DNA of 64,000 nt from Nitratireductor soli (GCF_001050155.1 NZ_LFVY01000005.1:186001-250000); one strand, 5' to 3'; shown: positions 9,190 to 19,276, numbered from the stretch's first letter. Numbers and translations are program-made. The notes: generated by a model from the sequence alone, not told the origin.

Positions 9190-9207
9190 GGCAAGGCCGG
9201 CCTTGCC
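9190..9207. repeat. Perfect 18-bp palindrome in the aidB-pyrB intergenic region
   Basis: GGCAAGGCCGGCCTTGCC is its own reverse complement. It lies 66 bases from the aidB-like start and 104 bases from the pyrB start. It could be a protein-binding site for divergent promoters or a short hairpin. No regulator can be assigned. Confidence 0.5.
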
Positions 9208-9310
9208 AATCCATAAAAATCGAAAAGCGTGGTTTTGCGGGGGAAGAGTGCAAAGATCGCCAAAGCCTGCTTGCGGCCCGCCGGCGCTCGGCCTATAGCA
9301 CCCCCTTAAG

Positions 9311-10273
9311 ATGACAGACGCGCCCTTCCCGCTTTACCCGCACCGCCACCTGCTCGGCATCAAGGGCCTGTCGCCCTTGGACATCGAGACCTTGCTCGAC
9401 CGGGCCGACGCCGCCGTCGCCATCTCCCGGCAGCGGGAAAAGAAGACGGCGACCCTGCGCGGCCGCACGCAGATCAACCTGTTCTATGAAGCCTCGACGC
9501 GCACGCAATCCTCCTTCGAACTGGCCGGCAAGCGGCTCGGCGCCGACGTGATGAACATGTCGGTCGGCAGCTCGTCGACGAAGAAGGGCGAAACCCTGCT
9601 CGACACGGCGATCACGCTGAACGCCATGCGGCCGGACATTCTTGTCATCCGCCATTCGGCGGCGGGCGCGGCTGCCCTCCTGGCGCAAAAAGTCTCCTGT
9701 TCGGTCGTCAATGCCGGCGATGGCGCGCATGAGCACCCGACCCAGGCGCTGCTCGACGCGCTGACCATCCGCCGCGCCAAGGGGCGCATTGGCGGGCTGA
9801 CGGTGGCGATCTGCGGCGACATCCTGCATTCGCGCGTGGCGCGCTCGAACATCGTGCTGCTCAACGCGCTTGGCGCGCGGGTGCGCGTCGTCGCGCCGTC
9901 GACGCTCTTGCCCACGGGCATCGCCCAGATGGGTGTCGAACCCTTCACCCGCATGGATGAAGGCTTGAAGGGCGCCGACATCGTCATGACATTGCGCCTG
10001 CAGCGCGAGCGCATGGCCGGCTCGCTGGTGCCCTCGGTGCGCGAGTATTTCCGCCTCTACGGGCTCGATGCCGAAAAACTCAAATTCGCCAAGGACGATG
10101 TGCTCGTCATGCATCCCGGCCCGATGAACCGCGGCGTCGAGATCGCCTCGGAAATCGCCGACGGACCGCAAAGCCTGATCCAGGAACAGGTCGAGATGGG
10201 CGTCGCCGTGCGCATGGCGGTGATGGAAGCGCTGCTCGATCCGCGCCGCAATGCCGAAGGGGGCGCGGCATGA
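9311..10273 (+). CDS. pyrB: Aspartate carbamoyltransferase catalytic subunit
   Basis: Forms N-carbamoyl-L-aspartate from carbamoyl phosphate and aspartate, the committed step of pyrimidine synthesis. The protein has 320 residues. The carbamoyl phosphate loop is [13 protein letters not shown] (about residues 57-69, containing S-T-R-T), and the later motifs [13 protein letters not shown] (about 140-152), [12 protein letters not shown] (about 172-183) and [13 protein letters not shown] (about 267-279) are intact. It overlaps the next gene, a dihydroorotase homologue, by four bases (ATGA). No regulatory pyrI gene is adjacent, consistent with class A-type assemblies built with a dihydroorotase-like partner. 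Confidence 0.97.
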   Translation: MTDAPFPLYPHRHLLGIKGLSPLDIETLLDRADAAVAISRQREKKTATLRGRTQINLFYEASTRTQSSFELAGKRLGADVMNMSVGSSSTKKGETLLDTAITLNAMRPDILVIRHSAAGAAALLAQKVSCSVVNAGDGAHEHPTQALLDALTIRRAKGRIGGLTVAICGDILHSRVARSNIVLLNALGARVRVVAPSTLLPTGIAQMGVEPFTRMDEGLKGADIVMTLRLQRERMAGSLVPSVREYFRLYGLDAEKLKFAKDDVLVMHPGPMNRGVEIASEIADGPQSLIQEQVEMGVAVRMAVMEALLDPRRNAEGGAA

Positions 10274-11556
10274 GCGCGACGGTTTTCAACAATGCCCGCA
10301 TCGTCGACCCATCGCGCGGCCTGGACGAAAACGGCACGGTCATCGTCGCCGACGGCAAGATCCTTGCCGCCGGCAAGGGCGCGGCGAACCAGGGTGCGCC
10401 CGACAATGCGACGATCGTCGATTGCGGCGGCCATGCGGTCCTGCCGGGGCTGGTCGACGCGCGCGTGTTCATCGGCGAGCCGGGCGCCGAACACCGTGAA
10501 ACCATCGCCTCGGCCAGCCGGGCGGCGGCGGCGGGCGGCGTCACCTCGCTGGTGATGATGCCCGACACGGCGCCGATCATCGACGACGTGGCGCTGGTCG
10601 AGTTCGTCCTGCGCACGGCGCGCGAGACGGCGATCGTCAACATCTTTCCCTCTGCCGCCATCACCAAGGGTTTTGCCGGGCGCGAGCTGTGCGAGTTCGG
10701 CCTCCTGAAGGAAGCCGGGGCGGTGATGCTGACCGAGGGTCGCGCGACCATCGCCAACGCGCTCACCATGCGCCGCGCGCTGACCTATGCGCGCGATCTG
10801 GGCATCACCATCGCCCATGAGACGCAGGATCGCGATCTTGGCGCCTCGGGCGTCATGAATGAGGGGCTTTTCGCCAGTTGGCTCGGCCTGGCCGGCATTC
10901 CGCGCGAGGCCGAAACCATTCCGCTCGCGCGCGACCTGATGCTGACCGGTTTGACGGGCGGGCGCTATCACGCGGCGAAAATCTCCACCGCCATGTCGGC
11001 GGCAGCCATTGCGCGCGCCAGGAACGAGGGCGCGCATGTCAGCGCCGGCGTGTCGATCAACCATCTGGCGCTGAACGAAAACGACATCGGCGACTACCGC
11101 ACCTTCTTCCGCCTGTCGCCGCCATTGCGCGCCGAGGAAGATCGGCTGGCCATGGTCGAGGCACTGAGAAACGGCGTCATCGACATCATCGTCTCCTCGC
11201 ACGACCCGCAGGATGTCGACACGAAGCGCCTGCCCTTCGCCGAGGCCGAATCCGGCGCGATCGGCCTCGAAACGCTGCTGTCGGCGGCGCTGCGCCTGCA
11301 CCACAATGGCGATGTGCCGCTGATGCGCCTGGTGGAATGTCTGTCGACGACGCCGGCCCGCCTGTTCGGCCTGCCCGGCGGCACGCTGAAGCCCGGCGCG
11401 CCCGCCGACCTGGTGCTGGTCGATCTCGACGCACCCTGGCTGGTGCGCGAGGCGGACATTCGCTCGCTGTCGAAAAACACCTGTTTCGAGGGCGCGCGCA
11501 TGCAGGGCCGGGTCTTGCAAACCATGGTTGCAGGCCGCAAAGTGTTCAGCGCCTGA
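10270..11556 (+). CDS. pyrC: Dihydroorotase homologue lacking the HxH metal motif
   Basis: A 428-residue member of the cyclic amidohydrolase family, co-transcribed with pyrB (ATGA overlap). The family fold is clear: [15 protein letters not shown] at residues 57-71, [16 protein letters not shown] near 257-272, [21 protein letters not shown] near 316-336. Active dihydroorotases have H-x-H followed by R in the first motif (GLVDxHxHLR); here it reads D-A-R-V-F-I, so both histidine ligands are absent. The later His and Asp positions are kept. This matches the non-catalytic pyrB partners known in pseudomonads (pyrC' type) and, from memory, pyrB-linked homologues in other Rhizobiales. It may serve as a scaffold for PyrB, with a separate active enzyme elsewhere. 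Confidence 0.88.
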   Translation: MSATVFNNARIVDPSRGLDENGTVIVADGKILAAGKGAANQGAPDNATIVDCGGHAVLPGLVDARVFIGEPGAEHRETIASASRAAAAGGVTSLVMMPDTAPIIDDVALVEFVLRTARETAIVNIFPSAAITKGFAGRELCEFGLLKEAGAVMLTEGRATIANALTMRRALTYARDLGITIAHETQDRDLGASGVMNEGLFASWLGLAGIPREAETIPLARDLMLTGLTGGRYHAAKISTAMSAAAIARARNEGAHVSAGVSINHLALNENDIGDYRTFFRLSPPLRAEEDRLAMVEALRNGVIDIIVSSHDPQDVDTKRLPFAEAESGAIGLETLLSAALRLHHNGDVPLMRLVECLSTTPARLFGLPGGTLKPGAPADLVLVDLDAPWLVREADIRSLSKNTCFEGARMQGRVLQTMVAGRKVFSA

Positions 11557-11564
11557 CGGGACCA

Positions 11565-11620
11565 TAGCATCTTGCGGTCAGGTGGGATCGCCTGACGTCC
11601 GCATGAATGCGGGAATACAA
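11565..11620. repeat. Dispersed mosaic palindromic element, copy C
   Basis: Contains AGCATCTTGCG, the core palindrome at 11577-11596 (GTCAGGTGGGATCGCCTGAC) and a GTCCGCATGAATGCGGG stem module. It lies between the pyrC-like gene and plsY, in the same orientation as copies A, D and F, and ends about 25 bases before the plsY start. Confidence 0.85.
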
Positions 11621-11644
11621 AGATTGAACGCGGGGGAGCGCGGG

Positions 11645-12259
11645 ATGCCGGATCCGATCAGTTGGCAGCTTGCCCTGCCCTTTCTCATTGCCGCCCTGGT
11701 TTTCGGCTACCTGCTGGGATCGATCCCGTTCGGCCTGATCATCACGCGCGCCGCCGGCCTGGGCGATGTGCGCAAGATCGGTTCGGGCAATATCGGCGCC
11801 ACCAACGTGCTGCGCACCGGCAACAAGAAACTCGCGGCGCTGACGCTCCTGCTTGACGCGTTGAAAGGCACCGTCGCCGTTCTTCTGGCCGGCCTGTACG
11901 GTCCCGACCAGGCAATTGCCGCCGGCCTCGGCGCCTTTCTCGGCCATCTGTTTCCCGTCTGGCTCGGCTTTCGCGGCGGCAAGGGCGTTGCCACCTATCT
12001 CGGCGTTCTCGTCGCGCTGGCCTGGCCGGGTGCCTTGATCTTCGCCCTTGCCTGGCTGGCGGTGGCGTTCACCACGCGATACTCGTCGCTGGCGGCGCTG
12101 GTCGCGGCGGTCGCCGTGCCGATCGGCCTGTACTGGCTGGACCATGTGCAGGTGGCCGAGCTTTTTCTTCTGATGAGCGTCATCGTCTTCATCAAGCACC
12201 GGGCGAATATCGGGCGCCTCCTGTCGGGCACCGAAACACGCATCGGAAGCAAGGGGTGA
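11645..12259 (+). CDS. plsY: Glycerol-3-phosphate acyltransferase PlsY
   Basis: Inner-membrane acyltransferase that uses acyl phosphate to acylate glycerol-3-phosphate, the first step of phospholipid synthesis with PlsX. The 204-residue protein has several hydrophobic segments and the three family motifs: [13 protein letters not shown] (about residues 23-35), [15 protein letters not shown] (about 46-60) and [12 protein letters not shown] (about 109-120). I place the start at the ATG at 11645 because the preceding GGGGGAGCGCGGG supplies a Shine-Dalgarno; an upstream in-frame extension would read through repeat C. It overlaps dprA by four bases. Confidence 0.95.
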   Translation: MPDPISWQLALPFLIAALVFGYLLGSIPFGLIITRAAGLGDVRKIGSGNIGATNVLRTGNKKLAALTLLLDALKGTVAVLLAGLYGPDQAIAAGLGAFLGHLFPVWLGFRGGKGVATYLGVLVALAWPGALIFALAWLAVAFTTRYSSLAALVAAVAVPIGLYWLDHVQVAELFLLMSVIVFIKHRANIGRLLSGTETRIGSKG

Positions 12260-13392
12260 GCACGCCGCCAGCCGGCGGGCCTCTGCTCAGCGACCGTCAG
12301 CGCCTCGCCTGGCTGCGCCTGCTGCGCAGCGAAAACGTCGGCCCCGTCACGTTTCGCCAGTTGATCAACCGCTTCGGGTCGGCGGAGGCGGCGCTCGCCA
12401 TGCTGCCGGAACTGGCAGAGCGCGGCGACGCGACGCGACGCATCGTCATCGCTTCGCCCGATGAGGCCGAGCGCGAACTGGAAAAGGCAAGCCGCTTCGG
12501 CGCCCGCTTCGTCGCCGTCGGCGAACCCGACTATCCGCCGCTGATGCGGCTGATGGACCAGCCGCCGCCGCTGATTGCCCTCAAGGGCCGGGCGGACGTG
12601 GCCCAGCGGCCGGTGATCGCCATCGTCGGCGCGCGCAACGCCTCGCTCGCCGGCATCAAGATGGCGCGGCAACTGGCCGGCGTCCTCGGCCAGGCCGGCT
12701 ACGCGATCGCCTCCGGCCTGGCGCGTGGCATCGACACGGCCGCCCATACGGGCAGCATCGACACGGGAACGATTGCCGCCCTTGCCGGCGGGCTGGATGT
12801 CCCCTACCCGCCGGAAAACGCCAATCTGTGCGCCGAGATCGCCGAGCGTGGCATCGTCTTGAGCGAAATGCCGTTCGGCTGGGCGCCGCGGGCGCGCGAT
12901 TTCCCGCGCCGCAACCGGCTGGTGGCGGGTCTGTGCTACGGGCTGGTGGTCATCGAGGCGGCGCATCGCTCGGGCTCGCTGATCAGCGCGCGGCTGGCCG
13001 GCGAGATGGGCCGGCTGGTGTTTGCCGTGCCGGGCTCGCCGCTCGACCCGCGCGCGGCCGGGACCAACGGGCTGTTGAAGGACGGGGCGATCCTGGTCAC
13101 CGACGCCGACGACATACTGCGCGCCATCGCCCCGCTCATCGGTGCGCCGCCGCCTTCCATGGAGGAATTCGACGAGCCCGCCGATCTGTCGGCCACGCCG
13201 CCGCCGAGCGACGCCGAGCGCGATCGCATCGTCGAGGCGCTGGGGCCGACGCCCGTCGCCGTCGACGAAATCATCCGGCATACCGGCCTGCACCCCGCCC
13301 AGGTGTTGACCGTGCTGCTCGAGCTCGACCTGGCCGGCCGCCTCGAACGGCACTCAGGAGGCGCGGTTTCCCTTCTTGCTCCCGACCTCTAG
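12256..13392 (+). CDS. dprA: DNA-processing protein DprA (Smf)
   Basis: A cytoplasmic ssDNA-binding protein that loads RecA on incoming DNA during transformation; it is widespread even in bacteria not known to be competent. The 378-residue protein has an N-terminal SAM-like region ([19 protein letters not shown]), the extended Rossmann core ([20 protein letters not shown] at about residues 121-140, [14 protein letters not shown] at about 154-167, and [10 protein letters not shown]) and a C-terminal winged helix (about 315-375, [20 protein letters not shown]). It starts with GTG inside the plsY stop (GTGA overlap). Its last 39 bases overlap the convergent 76-residue gene. Confidence 0.95.
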   Translation: MSTPPAGGPLLSDRQRLAWLRLLRSENVGPVTFRQLINRFGSAEAALAMLPELAERGDATRRIVIASPDEAERELEKASRFGARFVAVGEPDYPPLMRLMDQPPPLIALKGRADVAQRPVIAIVGARNASLAGIKMARQLAGVLGQAGYAIASGLARGIDTAAHTGSIDTGTIAALAGGLDVPYPPENANLCAEIAERGIVLSEMPFGWAPRARDFPRRNRLVAGLCYGLVVIEAAHRSGSLISARLAGEMGRLVFAVPGSPLDPRAAGTNGLLKDGAILVTDADDILRAIAPLIGAPPPSMEEFDEPADLSATPPPSDAERDRIVEALGPTPVAVDEIIRHTGLHPAQVLTVLLELDLAGRLERHSGGAVSLLAPDL

Positions 13393-13584
13393 TGCCAATC
13401 GCTCATCCTGGAGGCGATGCGGACGCTCGCCGCGAATGATGTCGCTTGCCTCGACATAGGCCATCTCGATCAGATAGGCCAACATGTCGGATCGTTCCGC
13501 CAGCGCCATGGTGCGCAACTGGCCGAGCATCGCCTGCATGTAGTCGAGCGTGTCGGTTCGCCTTCTGCCATAATAGTCGCCCAT
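13354..13584 (-). CDS. Conserved small protein (76 aa), unknown function
   Basis: A soluble, charged protein beginning MGDYYGRRRTDTLDYMQAM, with a mostly helical middle (LGQLRTMALAERSDMLAYLIEM) and the segment AYVEASDIIRGERPHRLQDE. From memory, very similar small proteins sit near topA in other Rhizobiales, but no function is attached to them. It is convergent with dprA (39-base overlap) and divergent from topA. The consistent hydrophobic spacing and its recognisable relatives argue that it is real despite its size. Confidence 0.7.
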   Translation of the reverse strand: MGDYYGRRRTDTLDYMQAMLGQLRTMALAERSDMLAYLIEMAYVEASDIIRGERPHRLQDERLALEVGSKKGNRAS

Positions 13585-13654
13585 CTGCCGGCACTCCCTT
13601 CAGCGCACGGTACCCCTGGCTTTCGCCTGCTCCCCAGCATTTCTCCCTTATGGA

Positions 13655-13720
13655 CCCATTGGTACTATACATACTGTTATAAACAAATAAACCAAAAATT
13701 TACGATAAACAAAAGCAACC
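13655..13720. other. AT-rich stretch upstream of topA
   Basis: The 275-base gap between the 76-residue gene and topA contains a markedly AT-rich segment (TACTATACATACTGTTATAA near 13662-13681, then AAACAAATAAACC). In this GC-rich chromosome such a segment is a likely promoter region for one or both divergent genes. A TTGACG sequence at 13787-13792 could be a -35 box for topA, but no good -10 is correctly spaced. No other feature was seen in the gap. Confidence 0.35.
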
Positions 13721-13859
13721 CGGCGGATTTGCTCCATATCGATGAAATTCCCCTTGGCCCTTGACCGCGCGGTAAAGCACAGCCATTTGACGGGGCTGGA
13801 TTCGTCAATAATGCGTGGCGCCGGACCAATAGAGCGCCCACGGGGATATTTTTAAGCCA

Positions 13860-16478
13860 ATGGATCTCGTCATCGTCGAGTCGCCTGCCAAGGCGAAAAC
13901 CATCAACAAATATCTGGGCGCGAACTACAAGGTTCTGGCCTCGTTCGGCCATGTGCGCGACCTGCCGGCCAAGGATGGTTCCGTGCGTCCCGACGAGGAT
14001 TTCGCCATGTCCTGGGCGGCCGACGGCCCCTCGACCAAGCGGCTAGGCGACATCGCCAAGGCGATGAAGGATGCCGACCGGCTCATTCTCGCCACCGATC
14101 CGGATCGCGAGGGCGAAGCCATTTCCTGGCACGTGCTGGAGGTGTTGAAACAGAAGCGTGTCCTGAAGGACAAGCCGGTCAGCCGCGTCGTCTTCAACGC
14201 CATCACCAAAAAAGCCGTGCTCGACGCCATGGCCGCGCCGCGCGAGGTCGATGCGCCGCTGGTCGATGCCTATCTGGCGCGCCGGGCGCTCGACTATCTG
14301 GTCGGCTTCACCCTGTCGCCGGTGCTGTGGCGCAAGCTGCCGGGCGCCCGCTCGGCCGGTCGGGTCCAATCCGTGGCGCTGCGTCTGGTGTGCGACCGCG
14401 AGGCGGAAATCGAACGGTTCGTCCGCGAGGAATACTGGCAGATCGCAGCCCAGCTCGCCACGCCGCGCGACGAGGTGTTCGAGGCGCGCCTGACCGCACT
14501 CGACGGCAAGAAGCTGCAAAAGCTCGACATCAAGAACAGGGAGCAGGCCGACGACATCAAGGCGATGCTGGAAGGCGCGTCCTTCACAACGCTGTCGGTC
14601 GAGGCCAAGCCGACGCGGCGCAACCCGGCGCCCCCCTTCACCACCTCGACCCTGCAGCAGGCCGCGTCCTCGCGCCTCGGCTTCGGCGCCTCGCGCACCA
14701 TGCAGGTGGCGCAGCGGCTCTACGAAGGCGTCGACACGGGCGGCGAGACGGCCGGTCTCATTACCTATATGCGCACCGACGGCGTGCAGATGGCGCCGGA
14801 GGCGCTCGATCAGGCGCGCGCTGCCATCGGCAGCGAGTTCGGCGAAAAATACCTGCCGGAGAAACCGCGCTTCTATTCGGTCAAGGCGAAAAACGCCCAG
14901 GAGGCCCATGAAGCGATCCGGCCGACCGACTTCTCGCGCACGCCCGACAAGGTGCGCAAATATCTCGATGCGGACCAGGCGCGGCTTTACGAGATGATCT
15001 GGAAGCGCGCCATCGCCAGCCAGATGCAGGCGGCCGAGATCGAGCGCACCACGGTCGAGATCGAGGCGGACAATGGCGGCCGCAAGGCCGGCCTGCGCGC
15101 CGTCGGCTCGGTGATCCGCTTCGACGGTTTCCTGGCGGCCTACGCGATCGACAAGGACGAAAACGCCGAAGACGAGGAAAACCGCCGCCTGCCGCAAATT
15201 CTCGAGGGCGAGACGCAGACGCGCCGATCGATCGAAGCGACCCAGCACAGCACCGAGCCACCGCCGCGCTATTCGGAAGCCTCGCTGATCAAGAAGATGG
15301 AAGAGCTCGGCATCGGCCGGCCCTCCACCTATGCGGCGACCCTGAAGACGCTCGAAGACCGTGACTACGTCACCGTCGACAAGCGCCGGCTGATGCCACA
15401 GGCCAAGGGCCGGCTGGTCACCGCCTTCCTGGAGAATTTCTTCGAACGCTACGTGGAGTATGATTTCACCGCAGATCTCGAGGAAAAGCTCGACAAGATT
15501 TCTGACGGCCAGCTCGCCTGGAAGGACGTTCTGCGCGATTTCTGGACGGATTTTTCCGGCCATGTGGACGAGATCAAGGAGCTGCGCGTCACCGACGTGC
15601 TCAACGCGCTGAACGAGGAGCTTGCGCCGCTCGCCTTCCCGGCCAAGGAAGACGGCACCGACCCGCGCGTCTGCCCGCGCTGCGGCACGGGGCAATTGTC
15701 GCTCAAGCTTGGCCGGCACGGTGCCTTTGTCGGCTGCTCGAACTATCCCGAATGCGGTTTCACGCGGCAGTTCGGCGAGGTGGGCAATGGCGAGGAGGGC
15801 GACAACGGCCTCGACGGCAACAAGGTGCTCGGCAAGGATCCGCACACCAGCGAGGAAATCACCCTGCGCTCGGGGCGTTTCGGCCCCTATGTGCAGCGCG
15901 GCGAAGGCAAGGAGGCCAAGCGCTCCGGCCTGCCGAAGGGCTGGACGCCGGATTCCATCGACATCGAGAAGGCGCTGGCGCTCCTGTCGCTGCCGCGCGA
16001 CATCGGCAAGCATCCCGAAACCGGCAAGATGATCTCCGCCGGCCTCGGCCGCTACGGCCCCTTCCTGCTGCATGATGGCGGCTATGCCAATCTGGAATCG
16101 ATCGAGGACGTCTTCTCGGTCGGCCTCAACCGCGCCGTGACGGTGATTGCCGAGAAGAAGGCCAATGCCGGCAATGGCCGCGGACGTGGAACGCCGGCGG
16201 CGCTCAAGGAACTCGGCGATCATCCCGACGGCGGCAAGGTGACGGTGCGCGACGGCCGCTACGGTCCCTATGTCAACCATGGCAAGGTGAACGCGACCCT
16301 GCCGAAGGGCAAGGACCCTCTGTCGGTGACGCTCGAGGAAGCGCTGGAGCTGGTGGCCGCCAAGGCAGGCAAGAGCGGCAAGCCCGCCAAGGCGAAGAAA
16401 CCGGCCGCGAAGGCAAAGAAGCCTGCCGCGAAGAAGCCGGCGGCCAAGAAGGCTGCGGCCGCTAAGAAAGAGGAATGA
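13860..16478 (+). CDS. topA: DNA topoisomerase I
   Basis: Relaxes negative supercoils by transient single-strand breaks. The protein has 872 residues: a Toprim domain from the start (MDLVIVESPAKAKTINKYLG, with DPDREGEAISWH near residue 80), then the type IA core with active-site tyrosine Y303 in GLITYMRTDG. One four-cysteine zinc-type motif follows (CPRCGTG...GCSNYPECGF, about 604-636), then about three C-terminal repeats of the RFGPYV / RYGPFL / RYGPYV type and a long Lys-Ala tail (from about 840). The repeats and basic tail are usual for alphaproteobacterial TopA and help processive DNA binding. rnr follows after four bases. Confidence 0.97.
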   Translation: MDLVIVESPAKAKTINKYLGANYKVLASFGHVRDLPAKDGSVRPDEDFAMSWAADGPSTKRLGDIAKAMKDADRLILATDPDREGEAISWHVLEVLKQKRVLKDKPVSRVVFNAITKKAVLDAMAAPREVDAPLVDAYLARRALDYLVGFTLSPVLWRKLPGARSAGRVQSVALRLVCDREAEIERFVREEYWQIAAQLATPRDEVFEARLTALDGKKLQKLDIKNREQADDIKAMLEGASFTTLSVEAKPTRRNPAPPFTTSTLQQAASSRLGFGASRTMQVAQRLYEGVDTGGETAGLITYMRTDGVQMAPEALDQARAAIGSEFGEKYLPEKPRFYSVKAKNAQEAHEAIRPTDFSRTPDKVRKYLDADQARLYEMIWKRAIASQMQAAEIERTTVEIEADNGGRKAGLRAVGSVIRFDGFLAAYAIDKDENAEDEENRRLPQILEGETQTRRSIEATQHSTEPPPRYSEASLIKKMEELGIGRPSTYAATLKTLEDRDYVTVDKRRLMPQAKGRLVTAFLENFFERYVEYDFTADLEEKLDKISDGQLAWKDVLRDFWTDFSGHVDEIKELRVTDVLNALNEELAPLAFPAKEDGTDPRVCPRCGTGQLSLKLGRHGAFVGCSNYPECGFTRQFGEVGNGEEGDNGLDGNKVLGKDPHTSEEITLRSGRFGPYVQRGEGKEAKRSGLPKGWTPDSIDIEKALALLSLPRDIGKHPETGKMISAGLGRYGPFLLHDGGYANLESIEDVFSVGLNRAVTVIAEKKANAGNGRGRGTPAALKELGDHPDGGKVTVRDGRYGPYVNHGKVNATLPKGKDPLSVTLEEALELVAAKAGKSGKPAKAKKPAAKAKKPAAKKPAAKKAAAAKKEE

Positions 16479-16482
16479 CGCC

Positions 16483-18798
16483 TTGGCGCGCAGGATTCCC
16501 GGCAGCAAACCACCCCGCTCCGCCAAAGCATCCGGCGCGAAACCCGCATCCGAGACACGCCTGCCGACGCGCGAGGAAGTCTTGCGTTTCGTCGCCGACA
16601 ACCCCGACCGCACCGCCAAGCGCGACATCGCCAAGGCCTTCGGCCTGAAAGGCGGCGACCGCATCTGGCTGAAGGATGTTTTGCGCGACCTGCAGGATGA
16701 AGGGCTTTTGAAGAAGAGCCGCAAGCGGCTCTTGAAGCCCGGCGCGCTGCCGCATGTGGTCGTGCTCGACATTTTTTCGCGCGACGCCGGCGGGGCGCTG
16801 ATCGCCCGGCCGGCCGAGAAGGACGATCAGGACGAGGGCGAAGGCCCCCTGCCCCTGGTCGAGATCCGCACGCAGAAGCATGGCAGTGCGGCCGGCATCG
16901 GCGATCGCGTCCTGGCGCGTGTCTTCCCGACCGAGAACGAGAGCGGCCCCGCCTATACGGGCCGCATCATGAAGATCTTCGAAAAGCGCCGGCAGAGCAT
17001 GCTCGGCGTGTTGCGCAAGGCTGAGGACGGCACGTTGCGCATCGAGCCGGTCGAGCGCAAGCAGCGCGAATTGATCATCGACGCGGAATTCAGCGGCGAC
17101 GCCAAGGTGGGCGACCTGGTCGAGGTCGAACCGGTCTCGGCCGGCCGTTACGGCGCGCCGCGCGGCAGGGTGATCGCCGTTATCGGTTCCCTGTCGAGCG
17201 AGAAGGCGGTCTCGATGATCGCCATTCACGCCCATGAGATTCCGCATATCTTCCCGGCCGCCGTCCTTGAAGAAGCAAATGCCGCCGAGCCCGCCACGCT
17301 GTCGGGCCGCGAGGACTGGCGCGATTGGCCGCTCATCACCATCGACCCGGCCGACGCCAAGGACCATGACGATGCGGTGATGGCCGAGCCTGATCCCGAC
17401 GAGAACAACCCCGGCGGCTTCATCGCAACCGTCGCCATCGCCGATGTCGCCCATTACATCCGCCAGGCAACGGCACTCGACCGCGAGGCGCTGAAACGCG
17501 GCAATTCGGTTTACTTTCCCGACCGCGTCGTGCCGATGCTGCCGGAGCGCATTTCCAACGATCTGTGCTCGCTGCGCGAGGGCGAGGCGCGGCCGGCGCT
17601 GGCGGTGCGCATGCGCTTTTCGGCCGATGGCCGCAAGCTTGGCCACTCCTTCCACCGCGTCATGATGCGCTCGGCGGCGAAACTGTCCTACAACCAGGCA
17701 CAGGCGGCCATCGACGGCAAGCCGGACGACAAGACCGGCCCGCTGCTCGAGCCGGTGCTGCGCCCGCTGTGGGATGCTTATGCGGTGCTGCGGCGCGGGC
17801 GCCAGTCACGCCAGCCGCTCGAGCTCGACCTGCCCGAGCGCAAGATCCTTCTGAAGAAGGACGGGACCGTCGATCGCGTCATAGTGCCGCCCCGCCTCGA
17901 TGCGCACAAGCTGATCGAGGAGTTCATGGTGCAGGCCAACGTGGCGGCCGCCGAGACGCTGGAGGCCAAGCGGCAGAAACTGGTCTATCGCGTCCATGAC
18001 GCGCCGTCGCTGGCCAAGCAGGAGGCCTTGCGCGAGTTCCTGCGCTCGTTCGAGATTTCGCTGGCCCGCGGCGCCCAGCTCAAACCGGCCCAGTTCAACG
18101 CTATCCTCGCCCGGGTGAAGAACACCGAGCATGAGCAGCTGGTCAACGAGGTGGTTCTGCGCTCGCAGAGCCAAGCCGTCTACGCGCCTGAAAACCTTGG
18201 CCATTTCGGCCTCAATCTGCGCCGCTACGCGCATTTCACCTCGCCCATCCGCCGCTATGCGGACCTGATCGTCCACCGGGCGCTGATCGGCGCGCTGGGC
18301 TTCGGCAAGGACGGGTTGACGGCCGACGAGGAGGCGCGGCTCGAAGAGGTGGCGGCGCTGATTTCGGCCACGGAACGGCGCGCCATGGCCGCCGAACGCG
18401 ACACGGTCGACCGGCTGGTGGCCGAGCATTTGTCGGGCCGCATCGGCGAAGAATTCGCGGCGCGCATTTCCGGCGTCGCCAAGGCGGGTCTTTTTGTCCA
18501 ATTGCCAGATTATGGCGCCGATGGCTTTATCCCCATCTCCACAGTCGGAGAAGAGTACTATATCTATGACGAAGCGCGGCATGCGCTCGTCGGCGATCAG
18601 AGCGGCAAGGGGTTTCAGCTCGGCGACGGTGTTTCGGTCCGCCTGGTGGAGGTCGCGCCGCTGGCCGGCGCGATGCGCTTCGAGATGTTGAGCGAACCAG
18701 AACGGCTTCCCGGATCGATGAAGTCGTTCCACAAGGCAAAGGGCCAGCGCGGCCGCGGCAACAACCGCCCGGGCACCGCGCAGCGCAGGAGACGATGA
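16483..18798 (+). CDS. rnr: Ribonuclease R
   Basis: A 3'-5' exoribonuclease that degrades structured RNA. The 771-residue protein has an N-terminal helix-turn-helix region (PTREEVLRFVADNPDRTAK), cold-shock-type OB domains, the RNB catalytic domain with the metal-binding DPADAKDHDDAV (about residues 288-299) and YAHFTSPIRRYADLIVHRAL (about 584-603), and an S1 domain near the end (GVAKAGLFVQLPDYGADGFI). The start is a TTG at 16483, four bases after topA stops, with AGAGGA inside the topA end as Shine-Dalgarno. The stop overlaps the DUF983 start (ATGATG), suggesting a topA-rnr-DUF983 operon. Confidence 0.95.
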   Translation: MARRIPGSKPPRSAKASGAKPASETRLPTREEVLRFVADNPDRTAKRDIAKAFGLKGGDRIWLKDVLRDLQDEGLLKKSRKRLLKPGALPHVVVLDIFSRDAGGALIARPAEKDDQDEGEGPLPLVEIRTQKHGSAAGIGDRVLARVFPTENESGPAYTGRIMKIFEKRRQSMLGVLRKAEDGTLRIEPVERKQRELIIDAEFSGDAKVGDLVEVEPVSAGRYGAPRGRVIAVIGSLSSEKAVSMIAIHAHEIPHIFPAAVLEEANAAEPATLSGREDWRDWPLITIDPADAKDHDDAVMAEPDPDENNPGGFIATVAIADVAHYIRQATALDREALKRGNSVYFPDRVVPMLPERISNDLCSLREGEARPALAVRMRFSADGRKLGHSFHRVMMRSAAKLSYNQAQAAIDGKPDDKTGPLLEPVLRPLWDAYAVLRRGRQSRQPLELDLPERKILLKKDGTVDRVIVPPRLDAHKLIEEFMVQANVAAAETLEAKRQKLVYRVHDAPSLAKQEALREFLRSFEISLARGAQLKPAQFNAILARVKNTEHEQLVNEVVLRSQSQAVYAPENLGHFGLNLRRYAHFTSPIRRYADLIVHRALIGALGFGKDGLTADEEARLEEVAALISATERRAMAAERDTVDRLVAEHLSGRIGEEFAARISGVAKAGLFVQLPDYGADGFIPISTVGEEYYIYDEARHALVGDQSGKGFQLGDGVSVRLVEVAPLAGAMRFEMLSEPERLPGSMKSFHKAKGQRGRGNNRPGTAQRRRR

Positions 18799-19232
18799 TG
18801 GAACAGCAGGCTTTTGGTGGAACGCGCACGGATCCGAAGCCGGCGCGCTCGGCGTTCGAGGCGATGAAGCGCGGCTTTCTCGGCCGCTGCCCGCATTGCG
18901 GCGAGGGCAAGCTGTTTCGCGCTTTCCTGAAAACCGCCGACCATTGCTCGGTCTGCGGCGAGGAATTTCATCATCACCGCGCCGACGACCTGCCGGCCTA
19001 TCTGGTGGTGGTCGTCGTCGGCCATATCGTCGTCGGCGGTTTCATGGGCATGGAGGCGATGACCGACTGGCCGGCCTGGCTGCATCTGGCCATGTGGGTG
19101 CCGATCACGCTGATCATGTCGCTGGCCTTGGTCGGGCCGATCAAGGGCGCCGTCGTCGGCCTGCAATGGGCCTACTACATGCATGGTTTCGGCGGCGAGA
19201 GCGACGCGCTCGAAACACATCCGGAACTATAG
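18795..19232 (+). CDS. DUF983 family membrane protein
   Basis: A 145-residue protein. Its N-terminal half carries two CxxC knuckles (RCPHCGEGKLF near residue 31 and CSVCGEEFHHHRADD near 52), a likely metal site. Two hydrophobic helices follow (AYLVVVVVGHIVVGGFMGM and LAMWVPITLIMSLALVG). DUF983 proteins are common near cytochrome oxidase or RNase R genes; their function is not established. It overlaps rnr by four bases, so the two are translationally linked. Two ATGs are adjacent at 18795 and 18798, and either could serve. Confidence 0.9.
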   Translation: MMEQQAFGGTRTDPKPARSAFEAMKRGFLGRCPHCGEGKLFRAFLKTADHCSVCGEEFHHHRADDLPAYLVVVVVGHIVVGGFMGMEAMTDWPAWLHLAMWVPITLIMSLALVGPIKGAVVGLQWAYYMHGFGGESDALETHPEL

Positions 19233-19259
19233 GCCGGAACTATAGGCCGGAATTATAAG
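19221..19259. repeat. 13-bp tandem repeat at the DUF983 stop codon
   Basis: The unit CCGGAACTATAGG occurs at 19221-19233 and 19234-19246, and a diverged third copy (CCGGAATTATAAGG) at 19247-19260. The first copy contains the DUF983 stop codon. It looks like a small slippage duplication. Confidence 0.8.
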
Positions 19260-19276
19260 GCAGGAAGAAGCGCATC

